The notes under the pieces are model-generated. The model saw nothing but the letters and a program-made list of their open reading frames with translations, did not search any database and was not told the DNA's origin. The position numbers and the translations under genes are program-made. A stretch of 64,000 bases of DNA from Rhizobiales bacterium GAS188 (GTDB lineage: Bacteria > Pseudomonadota > Alphaproteobacteria > Rhizobiales > Beijerinckiaceae): contig FNSS01000001.1 of NCBI GenBank assembly GCA_900104855.1, positions 7,387,001 to 7,451,000 of the forward strand, in the 5' to 3' direction. Numbering within the stretch: position 1 is the stretch's first letter; every line of letters begins with the position of its first letter. Of the stretch, positions 44,345-51,954 are shown piece by piece.

Positions 44345-45105
44345 GCCACTGTCTCTCCCCCATCGATGGCGATCGCCTGTCCGGTGACCGCGGCGGCTGC
44401 GTCCGAAACGAGCCAGACGGCCGCCGCCGCGACTTCCTGCGGGCGCACCAGGCGCGCCTGCGGATTGGCCGAGGTCAGCTTCTCGAGCACGGCCTCGGCC
44501 GAGCCGCCGGTCTTCCGCCGCACGGTCTCGACGCTGGCGCGGACGAGATCCGTGTCGGTATAGCCCGGGCACAGCGCATTGACGGTGATGCCCGTCTTGG
44601 CCACCTCCAGCGCCAGCGCCCGCGTGAAGCCGATGACGGCGTGCTTCGCCGTCACATAGGCCGTCACATAGGGATAACCCTTCAGGCCTGCGGTCGAGCC
44701 GATATTGACGATGCGCCCGAAGCCGCGCTGCGTCATGCCGGGCAGGACGAAGCGCGTCATCCGCACCGTGCTCATCAGGTTGAGGGTGAGCTGGCGCTCG
44801 AAGGCGGCATCGTCGAGGCGCAGGAAGGGGCCCGTCTCGACGCCTCCGGCATTGTTGACCAGGATATCGATCGGAGCATGGCGCTCGGCCTGCGCCACCG
44901 CCTCCTGCATGGAGCCGATATCCGTCACATCGGCGATCAGCGCATGGCTCGCCTGCCTGCTCCCGACGGCGGCGTCGAGCGCCGCCCGGTCGCGCCCGGT
45001 CACGCTGACCTCGATGCCGGCGGCCGAAAGCGCGGCCGCGACTGCGAGGCCGATGCCCTTGCCGCCCCCCGTCACCAGCGCATGTCGACGCGACGCGCCA
45101 CCCAT
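44341..45105 (-). CDS. SDR-family oxidoreductase
   Basis: A 254-residue classical SDR starting MGGASRRHALVTGGGKGIGL. NNAGGVETGP is the central motif; catalytic Ser, Tyr and Lys are in NIGSTAGLKGYPYVTAYVTAK. The C-terminal VTGQAIAIDGGETV is typical. It resembles 3-hydroxyacyl-CoA/3-oxoacyl reductases and is the first gene of the six-gene operon (start 45105), so it probably oxidises a 3-hydroxyacyl-CoA formed by the hydratase. The promoter should lie in the 181 bases between it and tRNA-Lys. Confidence 0.92.
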   Translation of the reverse strand: MGGASRRHALVTGGGKGIGLAVAAALSAAGIEVSVTGRDRAALDAAVGSRQASHALIADVTDIGSMQEAVAQAERHAPIDILVNNAGGVETGPFLRLDDAAFERQLTLNLMSTVRMTRFVLPGMTQRGFGRIVNIGSTAGLKGYPYVTAYVTAKHAVIGFTRALALEVAKTGITVNALCPGYTDTDLVRASVETVRRKTGGSAEAVLEKLTSANPQARLVRPQEVAAAAVWLVSDAAAAVTGQAIAIDGGETVA

Positions 45106-45286
45106 TCTCGTCTCCGATATTTGAAACTTAAAATATCTACAGCCGGGGCCGGCAACAAGTGGCCTGTGCCGAAAAGCTGTGCGATTTCCGCGCAAGAGAA
45201 CGCGAGGAAGAACGAAGCACGAAAACGACGGAAAAGCGCCGCCGCTATTGACCCGCGCCGATGCCCGTCCTACCACCGCGCCGCCG

Positions 45287-45362
45287 GAGCGCGTAGCTCA
45301 GCCGGTAGAGCAACTGACTTTTAATCAGTAGGTCCCGGGTTCGAGCCCCGGCGCGCTCGCCA
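45287..45362 (+). tRNA. tRNA-Lys (anticodon TTT)
   Basis: A full cloverleaf with encoded CCA. The acceptor stem GAGCGCG (45287-45293) pairs with CGCGCTC (45352-45358), the anticodon stem ACTGA/TCAGT encloses the loop CTTTTAA with anticodon TTT (45320-45322), and the T-arm loop is GTTCGAG. Its 3' 39 bases (45324-45362) recur exactly at 50728-50766, marking it as an integration target. Confidence 0.98.
45324..45362 (+). repeat. Left direct repeat (att-like), 3' end of tRNA-Lys
   Basis: 39 bases from the anticodon loop through CCA, identical to 50728-50766, in the same orientation. Identity stops at the CCA on the right and at 45323 on the left. This is the hallmark of tyrosine-recombinase integration into the 3' end of a tRNA gene, with the functional tRNA rebuilt at one end. 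Confidence 0.88.
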
Positions 45363-45520
45363 AAAGCCTAATAATAACAGGGAATTGCGCGACAAGATCG
45401 ACGGCGGACATTGGCTCTTGAATTCGTGTCCGCTTGGTGTCCGGAAAAGGCAGTGTCACGCCGAATTCGTGAGCGCACGCGCCATGGCGATAATCGACTC
45501 CCCATCCTTCCCCGAGCGCC

Positions 45521-45808
45521 GTGCTTTTGAGGCGCCTGTTCTTGCCTCTCACGACAGCGTTCGCCCTGGTCACTGTTGCGGCTTTGACAGAGCAGACAGC
45601 CCAAGCATGCAGGTATCACGGGGGCTCGATGTCAAACGAGCTTTCGGACGGCTTCAATATCAGTCGGACCGAGTGCCCGACCATCCCTGGAAAGCTGCTT
45701 GCGGTGATTAGCGCACATGGCGCGCGGCTCGAATTTCGATAGCCCAAGGGTCGGATCGTGACGAGCTACGCCGAGCACGAGGCCAGGAAGGCGGACCTGA
45801 TCGGTTGA
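45521..45808 (+). pseudogene. Small secreted protein ORF interrupted by an amber codon
   Basis: From a GTG at 45521 the frame encodes a signal-peptide-like start (LLRRLFLPLTTAFALVTVAA, then LTEQTAQA) followed by CRYHGGSMSNELSDGFNISR and stops at TAG 45740-45742 after 73 residues. The same frame continues for 21 more codons (PKGRIVTSYAEHEARKADLI) to TGA 45806-45808. This could be a nonsense-mutated gene, or a 73-residue protein followed by chance coding. No family recognised. Confidence 0.35.
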
Positions 45809-45946
45809 GGGAGGGCGAAGAGGACGAGCGGGGACGCAATACGGAAAACCCGCTCGCCCCCACTCCGGTGCGCGGGAGAGACCTTCCCGCGCCGAATCAG
45901 TATGCGGCTGTGGGATTACCGGCGGCTTAAAGCTCGCTCTCGGCTG

Positions 45947-46117
45947 TCACCACAACTTGAAGATCAATCCCAACACGACACCGATTACGGCGAGGCATAG
46001 GAATATCGCGAACACCGCGAAGTCGCGCCCGCTGGACTGGCTGGGCTGATGGCGCCAACCGAGCCGACCGGGCCAACCACGACGACCGGGCCGACCGGGC
46101 GAAGGTTGATCCGACAT
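45947..46117 (-). CDS. Small single-pass membrane protein
   Basis: 56 residues: a basic, Pro/Gly/Trp-rich N-terminus (MSDQPSPGRPGRRGWPGRLG) and a C-terminal membrane helix (FAVFAIFLCLAVIGVVLGLI) ending FKLW. The start 46117 follows the terminator-like hairpin at 46147-46176. Small proteins of this type are common in Rhizobiales, but I cannot name a family. It lies inside the tRNA-Lys island. Confidence 0.5.
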   Translation of the reverse strand: MSDQPSPGRPGRRGWPGRLGWRHQPSQSSGRDFAVFAIFLCLAVIGVVLGLIFKLW

Positions 46118-46559
46118 GCCGGCAGTATAGCCCGCCCCAGCCCAACAAAAAGCCCCGCGCTCCTTCGAGGCGGGGCATGAGGGGACGGGGGTATCAAGCG
46201 AAAGTCTACCACCCGAGGTGTGACAGGTTCGCGACATTGCGATCATGTGTTAGCATCAATGCCGGCCGCGGCCGATTTGCCCCCCAGAGAACGCCGTGGC
46301 CAGGGCCTCGCCGACGTTTGCGCGCCGGCGGGGCCTGTCGGGACTTGCGGGGATGGCTTTCTCGACGCTCATGGCCTTCGATGCTCCCTGGCTGATGCAG
46401 GTATCGTGCCCGTCGCCGGGCCAGATCGCAACGGGGCCGCCGGGCTGACAGCGGCCGAGCGCGCGAAGCAGACTGAGGCGCCGACGACGCCACGACCACC
46501 GAAACCGGCCGTCAAATGCGCTATGTTGCGCCGCCCTACCTCTTGGGAGGCTCGGACAG
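46118..46559. other. Non-coding stretch in the island with a hairpin
   Basis: No supported gene. A minus-strand terminator-like hairpin lies at 46147-46176 (GCCCCGC/GCGGGGC stem, then TTTTT), but no minus-strand gene is found to its right that it could serve. The remainder shows no recognisable coding or repeat structure. Confidence 0.45.
46147..46176 (-). terminator. Orphan terminator-like hairpin in the island
   Basis: Minus-strand read: GCCCCGC, loop CTCGAAGGAGC, GCGGGGC, then TTTTTG. Structurally similar to the hairpin at 51199-51230 outside the island, including the CTTCGAGGC loop core and a flanking AGGGG. No upstream gene on this strand is evident. Confidence 0.5.
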
Positions 46560-46940
46560 ATGCGCATCCTCACGCTCGCCCTCACGCTCGCCCTCACGCT
46601 CGCGCTCGCATCCTGCATCGCGCCTTATCACCCGGTCCTGTCGGGCGGCGCTGAGGCACGCCAGATCCGCCGGGATGTCTGGCACATCTTCATCCGAGGT
46701 CCCGATTTTCCTTCAGCTGCTATCGCACACGACTTCGTGCTGCTTCAGGCCGCCCAGACAACGCTGGCGCGCGGAACTCACTTCATCGTGCTCAGCCCCG
46801 CCGCCAGCCATATGGCCACGCCTGGCGAAGGCCTCGTCATCCGGATCATAGCGGTCAGACCCGGCAAGCCGGCGCCTGCCGGCGCGATCAACGCCGATCA
46901 GCTTGCGCAGATCGTCCGCGCGCGAATAGGAAAAGACTGA
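46560..46940 (+). CDS. CC0125/CC1285-like lipoprotein
   Basis: 126 residues. The signal peptide is built from a 12-bp tandem repeat (LTLALTLALTLALA) and ends in the lipobox LASC (Cys19). The mature part has YHPVLSGG, a FVLLQAAQTTLARGTHFIVL segment and a C-terminal helix. This pattern matches the CC0125/CC1285 lipoprotein family (Caulobacter and other alphaproteobacteria), of unknown function. It is intact within an otherwise decayed region. Confidence 0.65.
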   Translation: MRILTLALTLALTLALASCIAPYHPVLSGGAEARQIRRDVWHIFIRGPDFPSAAIAHDFVLLQAAQTTLARGTHFIVLSPAASHMATPGEGLVIRIIAVRPGKPAPAGAINADQLAQIVRARIGKD

Positions 46941-47230
46941 GCCGGGCCGCCGTGACTCTAGCAAGGTCGCAGGCGCCATACGGCCGCGGCCGGTTACCCC
47001 TGCCAGCGGAAAGCGCGCCGAGGCCAGTAGGCGGCCCGGAAATTGGCAGCGAAATGCCGGCGGGCAAGAAAATCTGGAGCCGGGTCAGATTTCTGGAGGG
47101 AGAATCGCGCGTCCGGATGAGGAGCGCCCGAGCCAGCTTGACCCCTGGCCGGGGGGATCGGCGTCCATTGACCCCCTGAAGGTTGGGCTGATGCGCTCCT
47201 CGCTCTGAGTCGAAGCAAGCGGTGGAGGGA
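46941..47230. other. Gap holding an IS21-family end
   Basis: Two TTGACCCC motifs lie 30 bases apart (47138-47145 and 47168-47175), followed by the start of the istA remnant at 47231. IS21-family ends carry such repeated short motifs upstream of istA, so this is probably the left end of the insertion. No gene is supported here. Confidence 0.45.
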
Positions 47231-47514
47231 ATGCTGACAGTGGAGACGATTGGCCGGATACGGCGCGAGCATTTTCTCAAGGCAAGACGATCAAGGAGAT
47301 CTCGCGGGACCTGAAGGTGTCGCGGAACACCGTCCGGAAAGTGCTTCGATCGGGGGAGACATCGTTCGAATACGAGCGGGGCATTCAGCTGCGGCCGAAG
47401 CTTGGACGATGGATGGTGGAGCTCGACGACCTGCTGGCGGGCAACGCTGCGAAGCCGGCCCGTGAGCAACTCACTGTGATCCGCATCGGTGGGCGCGGTT
47501 ACGAGGGTGGCTAG
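47231..47514 (+). pseudogene. IS21-family transposase (istA) remnant
   Basis: Starts MLTVETIGRIRREHF, the standard istA N-terminus, then shifts frame near 47280 (a base appears lost in the GGCAAG region). In the new frame it continues GKTIKEISRDLKVSRNTVRK (helix-turn-helix), VLRSGETSFEYERG and LDDLLAGNAAKPAREQLT, and ends at a stop at 47512-47514. The full transposase is about 500 residues, so the catalytic domain and istB are gone. It is the only transposase trace in the window. Confidence 0.8.
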
Positions 47515-47558
47515 GCCGACCTCCGTTACGCCACCGCCGCTCGGCAGACTTCGCGCTG

Positions 47559-49370
47559 TTAGGGCTGCTTCTGCCACCAGTTGTCGATTGTCACTCCGAA
47601 CAACGGAATGTACTTCGGATGTGCGAGCTTGTCCGAATAGGCGATCCATTGCTCGCGTGTATAGAACAGCGGAACGATATAGAAGCCCGACAACAGGACG
47701 CGGTCGTACGCTCTCACGGCATCGACGAATTCCTCGTGAGTCTTGGCTGCGACCATGGCCGCAATCATCGCGTCAATCGCGGGTGAGCGCGCGCCGGTGA
47801 GATTGTAGGATCCCTCCTGATCGGCGCTCTGCGAACCCCAGAGGAAGCGCTGCTCATAGCCCGGCGAGGGGCTGGCGATCCAGGCGGCGATCAGCATGTC
47901 GAAATCAAATTTCTGGCGGCGGCGCTGGTACTGCACCTCATCGACGAGGCGGACGGTAACGTCAACGCCGAGGCGCCTGAGGCTGTCCGCAAAGATCAGT
48001 GAAAGCCGTTCCTGAGTGTGGTCCTGTACCAGGATCTCGAAGGCAAACGGCCGGCCGCTCGCCCGCTCGACGAGCGCGCCGTCCTTGATGGCGTAGCCGG
48101 CTTCGCCAAGGAGCACCAGCGCGCGCCGAGCCATCGTCCGGTCGCGCCCCGAACCGTCGGTAACGGGCGGTTCCCAGCGTCCTTCGAGGATGTCGTCGCG
48201 CACCACGCCGGGAAAGGGCGCCAAGAGCGCCCGCTGGCCGATATCCGCTGGGCGGCCGGCGGAGGCGAGCTCAGAATCATCGAAAAAGCTTCTCGATCGG
48301 CGATAGAGCCCGCCGTAGAAGTTGGCATTGATCCATTCGAAGTCGAACATCAGGCCGAGCGCTTCGCGCACTCGAATATCAGCAAATATCGACCGGCGCG
48401 TGTTGAAGGCGAAGCCCTCCATACCCTTCGGTAAGCCATAGGGCAGGCTTTCCTTGATGGTGCGGCCGTCGCGCACGGCAGGAAAATCATAGGAGCTTAT
48501 CCAGCGCCCGGCGTCCGTCTCCTGGCGAAAATCGTAGAGTCCCGCCTTGAACGCCTCGAACGACGAATCGGCGTCACGATAATAGTCGATCTCGATTTCG
48601 TCGAAATTGAACAATCCGCGTTGGACGGGCAGATCCTCCGCCCAATAGTCGGGATTACGACGCAGGATCAGGCGCTCCCCCGGCTGCACGTCGGCAATGA
48701 CGTACGGACCCGTCCCGACCGGTGGCTTGAGCGTTGGAGCGTCGAAGTGCTCGACATCCGCTTGATGCTTCGGAAGCACGGGCATCATTGCAAGCGTCAG
48801 CGGCATTTCGTTGTCGAGCCCGCTAAGATCGAAGCGAACAGTCATGAGATCGAGCGCTTCCGCCCGTTTAACCCGGTCGAAGGCATCACGCTGCTGCGGC
48901 CGACCCTTCTTCTTGAGGAGATCGAAGGTGAACAGCACGTCCGCTGCGGTCACTGGTACGCCGTCCGAAAACCGCGCCCGCGGGTCGAGATGGAAGGCGA
49001 CGTAGGAACGGGCGTCATCGGTCTCGATCAATCGGGCGATCAGGCCATAGAGCGTGAACGGCTCATCGAGGGAGCGCAGCATCAGCGACTGGAATACATT
49101 GCCGATGAGACCCTGCGCTGTCGATCCGGCACTCAGGTTATAAGGATTGAGGCTGTCGAAGGTCCCCTGGTAGGCGAGCGCCAGGCGGCCTCCTTTCACG
49201 GCCTGCGGGTCGGCGTAGGGAAGGCGCGAAAAATCGGCGGGCAGCGCAGGCTGGCCATGCATAGCAATCGCGTAGGTCGTCAACCCCTTGTCCCCGGACG
49301 GCCCCCCCGCGCGGGCGGCACCCGCCGCAAGCAGCAGAAACAAGACTCCTGAAATCGGGGACACAGACAT
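47559..49370 (-). CDS. ABC transporter solute-binding protein, YejA-like
   Basis: A 603-residue family-5 extracellular solute-binding protein with a signal peptide (VSPISGVLFLLLAAGAARAG). The oligopeptide-binding phrases FDSLNPYNLSAGSTAQGLIG, PPVGTGPYVIADVQPGERLI, RNPDYWAEDLPVQRGLFNFD and the C-terminal YTREQWIAYSDKLAHPKYIP match YejA, which captures peptides (microcin C-type) for YejBEF. No permease or ATPase gene lies nearby, so it is an orphan in the island. ATG 49370 is chosen because upstream codons do not resemble a signal peptide. It appears intact. Confidence 0.9.
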   Translation of the reverse strand: MSVSPISGVLFLLLAAGAARAGGPSGDKGLTTYAIAMHGQPALPADFSRLPYADPQAVKGGRLALAYQGTFDSLNPYNLSAGSTAQGLIGNVFQSLMLRSLDEPFTLYGLIARLIETDDARSYVAFHLDPRARFSDGVPVTAADVLFTFDLLKKKGRPQQRDAFDRVKRAEALDLMTVRFDLSGLDNEMPLTLAMMPVLPKHQADVEHFDAPTLKPPVGTGPYVIADVQPGERLILRRNPDYWAEDLPVQRGLFNFDEIEIDYYRDADSSFEAFKAGLYDFRQETDAGRWISSYDFPAVRDGRTIKESLPYGLPKGMEGFAFNTRRSIFADIRVREALGLMFDFEWINANFYGGLYRRSRSFFDDSELASAGRPADIGQRALLAPFPGVVRDDILEGRWEPPVTDGSGRDRTMARRALVLLGEAGYAIKDGALVERASGRPFAFEILVQDHTQERLSLIFADSLRRLGVDVTVRLVDEVQYQRRRQKFDFDMLIAAWIASPSPGYEQRFLWGSQSADQEGSYNLTGARSPAIDAMIAAMVAAKTHEEFVDAVRAYDRVLLSGFYIVPLFYTREQWIAYSDKLAHPKYIPLFGVTIDNWWQKQP

Positions 49371-49693
49371 GCTCGACCCAATCGTGAGCGCAGCGGCGCC
49401 CCTGCCGGACGATCCTCGATGCGTCGGCGCATCGGTACGCGCCGGGACCGAGGTGACCTTAACCACCCTGCGGAGGTCCTCTCAGACCTCGCCGCTTGGA
49501 AGCAGGTAGCGCTTGCAGGTTTCCTCAACGAACCTTCAGTGCAGCATCATCGACAGCGACCGCCCAAAGGCGCCGATGGCTGAGAGACGCTTCCGCGCTC
49601 CCGCATTGCAAGGCAAGAGGAGCGCGTCAAGATGCACGGCACCTTTCCAAAAGGAGTCCCGGAGCACAGGTCTGAGTCGGCAGGTGGCGGGAT
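49371..49693. other. Gap between the YejA-like gene and MFS remnant
   Basis: About 320 bases. The right half probably contains degraded upstream sequence of the MFS gene. Short open frames run across it but none shows family-like sequence. A promoter for the YejA-like gene (minus) is expected near 49380-49470. Confidence 0.4.
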
Positions 49694-50434
49694 TTGGACC
49701 AGCCTGGCCTTCACCGGGATGCCCCTCGTGGGGCAGTTTCGTCCGTTTATGGATGGCGATCGGTTTTTGCCATGGCAGCGGTATCCATGGTGGCAGTCGG
49801 CTGTACGGCGGCGTTTTTGCTGCCGAGGGGCCGTCCAACAACGGATTTGCCTTGCCGGTCCTTGCTTGCATCGCTTTGGCAGATGTTTATGGACCACAAG
49901 GTTTTGCGTCAGGCTATGATAACGCAAGCAGTGCTTTGGGCTGCGTTCAACGCGTTCTGGGCCAACCTCGCGACCATGCTCGTGCAAAGTCCGCTTCATC
50001 TCGGCAGCTTCTGGGCTGGTGCATTTGGCATTGTGGGGGCGGCTGGTGCGCTGGCGGCTTCGATCGGTGGACGCGCTTCAGATGGGGTGGGGCCAGCTCG
50101 GGTTGTCACATACAGCATTGCGTTCGTTACGCTCGCCTATGCCGTTCTTTTTGCCGCCCCATTTTCACTCGTTGCGTCGATCATCGGCGTGATTGTCCTC
50201 GATCTGGCCGTCCAATCGGGCCTTGTTTCTAACCAGACGAGGGCACTCGCAATTGATCCGAAGGCGCAAGGCCGAATCAACACTCTATATATGACGGCGA
50301 CGTTTCTCGGCGGTGCGGTTGGCGCTGCCGCAAGTGGATGGCTTATGGCGCCGTTCGGATGGACTGGCGTGGCGTCTTTCGGCGCTGCGGTTGGCCTTAT
50401 CGCCGCAGCCCTTCATCTCAGCCGAAGCCGATGA
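49694..50434 (+). pseudogene. C-terminal half of an MFS transporter
   Basis: The frame encodes about 230 residues of MFS-like membrane sequence beginning in mid-protein with SSVYGWRSVFAMAAVSMVAV, then AMITQAVLWAAFNAFWANLA, SLVASIIGVIVLDLAVQSGL and RINTLYMTATFLGGAVGAAA. This is the second half of a 12-helix drug/sugar-efflux-like transporter; the first five or so helices are absent. Sequence just upstream (49640-49735) reads in other frames, consistent with decay. The N-terminal codons given by the open frame are not transporter-like. Confidence 0.75.
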
Positions 50435-50484
50435 TGGATGTAACAGTGACTGAATAGGCTAATGACCGCAGCCGCAGAGATAAA

Positions 50485-50721
50485 ATGATGTCCCGGCCAC
50501 CTTTCCGGCCTTTCACCGCCGAAACCGCCGCTCAAAAAGCCCGCATGGCCGAAGATGCCTGGAATTCCCGTGACCCGGCCCGTGTCGCGCTCGCCTATAC
50601 CGGGGGTTTCGAGCCCAGCCCCTCGGAATTGTTCCTTGATGGTCGGCTCGGCTGCGGCGAACTTCTGGCCGTCGACGGCGCCGTGAATCGCACCGGCCGA
50701 GCCTCGTGCGCGCGTGACTGA
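50485..50721 (+). pseudogene. DUF1348 (NTF2-like) gene, broken after 39 codons
   Basis: The first 39 residues, [20 protein letters not shown] and [19 protein letters not shown], match the highly conserved start of DUF1348 proteins (about 155 residues). At about base 50602 similarity stops abruptly and unrelated codons follow to a stop at 50721. The rest of the NTF2-like fold is missing. The break lies about 125 bases inside the right att-like repeat. Confidence 0.75.
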
Positions 50722-50727
50722 TCACAT

Positions 50728-50766
50728 ATCAGTAGGTCCCGGGTTCGAGCCCCGGCGCGCTCGCCA
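50728..50766 (+). repeat. Right direct repeat (att-like) of tRNA-Lys 3' end
   Basis: Exact 39-base copy of 45324-45362, in the same orientation, not followed by the rest of a tRNA and not preceded by a 5' half (upstream reads ACTGATCACAT). It cannot be a functional tRNA. It marks the distal end of the island. Confidence 0.88.
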
Positions 50767-50846
50767 TTGAAATCAAATACTTACCCAGGGGAATGAGCAA
50801 CGAGGGACCCCGCTCGCGCGCTATTGATGGGGCGCTGCAGCGTGGA

Positions 50847-51059
50847 TTAGTGGCTCAGTTCCGAGTCGCCGCTCCTGGTGGGCTGCGAACCCAAATTCGA
50901 CTTGCGCTTTAGGAGGAGCTTCCGCCTCCGCGATCGTTCAAGCGCGATCTGGGCATTATCGATGTTTGTGTAGGTGCCGTCGAGGATGCCATTCACCAGC
51001 CTCGCGACTGCGATGCTATGTATGGCGTTTTCATCTTCTCGATTTCTTGGGTCGGCCAT
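50847..51059 (-). CDS. Small hypothetical protein
   Basis: 70 residues starting MADPRNREDENAIHSIAVAR, continuing LVNGILDGTYTNIDNAQIAL with a basic segment ERSRRRKLLLKRK. It is hydrophilic, without a signal peptide or membrane segment. The composition and clean start suggest a real gene, but I recognise no family. It lies just beyond the right att-like repeat. Confidence 0.5.
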   Translation of the reverse strand: MADPRNREDENAIHSIAVARLVNGILDGTYTNIDNAQIALERSRRRKLLLKRKSNLGSQPTRSGDSELSH

Positions 51060-51431
51060 GGATGGAGCTCCGTTGCCTCTAAGGCGGGAGCGCATAAGCG
51101 TCTCTCAGCCACCGGCGCCAGGTCAAGAGCCGCTGCCGGTGATGCCGGCACCGTAGGCTGATCGGCTGGTATGGCAAGCATTGCAGCTCGTCGGCGCGAA
51201 AAAAACCCGAGCGGCTTCGAGGCGCGGGTTAAGGGGCCGCTGACTATCACCGGCCAATCACAGGCTGCCATGCGACGCGCAAAGGCCCGAGCGAACCCGC
51301 ACACGCCCATCCCTGGCGGCACGACTGCCGCCGTGTTTCGACTGCCGATGGGCCAGAATTGCCGCCGGAGCGCGGATGGCCCACATGTCGCTATGGACGG
51401 TCGCAACGATACGCCAGAGAGGGGCTACATC
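51060..51431. other. Gap with orphan terminator-like hairpin
   Basis: No supported gene. At 51199-51230 a minus-strand hairpin (AACCCG/CGGGTT with an internal CTTCGAGGC core, then TTTTTTT) resembles a Rho-independent terminator, but no minus-strand gene lies to its right within 2.5 kb. The promoter for the DUF6489 gene (plus) is expected in this gap. Confidence 0.4.
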
Positions 51432-51677
51432 ATGAAGATTACCGTGGACATCGACTGCACCCCTGCCGAAGCGCGCGAGTTCATGGGGCTTCCCGACGTC
51501 AAGCCTATGCAGGCGGGCATCATGGAAGACCTCGAGAAAGTGATGCGCGCCAATATCGACAAGCTGTCGCCTGAATCGCTTCTACGAACCTGGCTCGCGC
51601 TGACGCCGGATGCCGTTCAAGAGACGTTCAAAGGCATGCTCAACCTCGCCACGACGGGCAAGCCGTCCTCCAAATGA
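51432..51677 (+). CDS. DUF6489-family protein
   Basis: 81 residues: MKITVDIDCTPAEAREFMGL, PDVKPMQAGIMEDLEKVMRA, then a helical C-terminus (LAPDAVQETFKGMLN-like). This matches the small conserved alphaproteobacterial family DUF6489, of unknown function, sometimes near polyhydroxyalkanoate/phasin-type genes. I chose ATG 51432 because the conserved N-terminus begins there; a long upstream open frame is not conserved. Confidence 0.8.
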   Translation: MKITVDIDCTPAEAREFMGLPDVKPMQAGIMEDLEKVMRANIDKLSPESLLRTWLALTPDAVQETFKGMLNLATTGKPSSK

Positions 51678-51954
51678 CCGGGCTCAGAGGGGACGGAAAT
51701 CGATCTTTGCACTCGAAGCAGCCTCGCCCTGGGGCAAGATCGCGGCGCCACATTCAAAATGGCCCACCACCTCCCTGCCGCACGCTCTTCCCAAAGAGAG
51801 CTTGGTCGAGCATGTTTCCGAATTGCGTCTGGTGAAGCCGAACGACGCTATCCGCGCCTCGCTCGAGGCTGCCGATGTTGGAGGGGTGCGAATTGAGATG
51901 CTGGCCGTGCTGCCGCCCCCGCCCCTCTCACGGCAGATCGGCTTGTTGGGTTGA

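Larger units (their letters stand above)
45363..50766. mobile_element. Decayed integrative element or genomic island at tRNA-Lys
   Basis: 5.4 kb between the two 39-bp direct repeats. The contents are mosaic: a nonsense-interrupted secreted ORF, a small membrane protein, a CC0125-like lipoprotein, an IS21 istA remnant, a YejA-like solute-binding protein, a truncated MFS transporter and a broken DUF1348 gene, with long low-coding gaps. No integrase or excisionase is visible on either strand, so I infer that the element is no longer autonomous. Alternatively the right repeat is a relic of a larger, rearranged island. Confidence 0.75.

Noticed and set aside
45324-50766. Possible second tRNA-Lys gene at the right repeat
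   Set aside because: Only the 3' half is present; no acceptor 5' strand, D-arm or anticodon stem partner.
51678-51954. Coding-like plus-strand frame (LVEHVSELRLVKPNDAIRAS)
   Set aside because: No start codon with ribosome site and no recognised family; may be a remnant but evidence is too thin.
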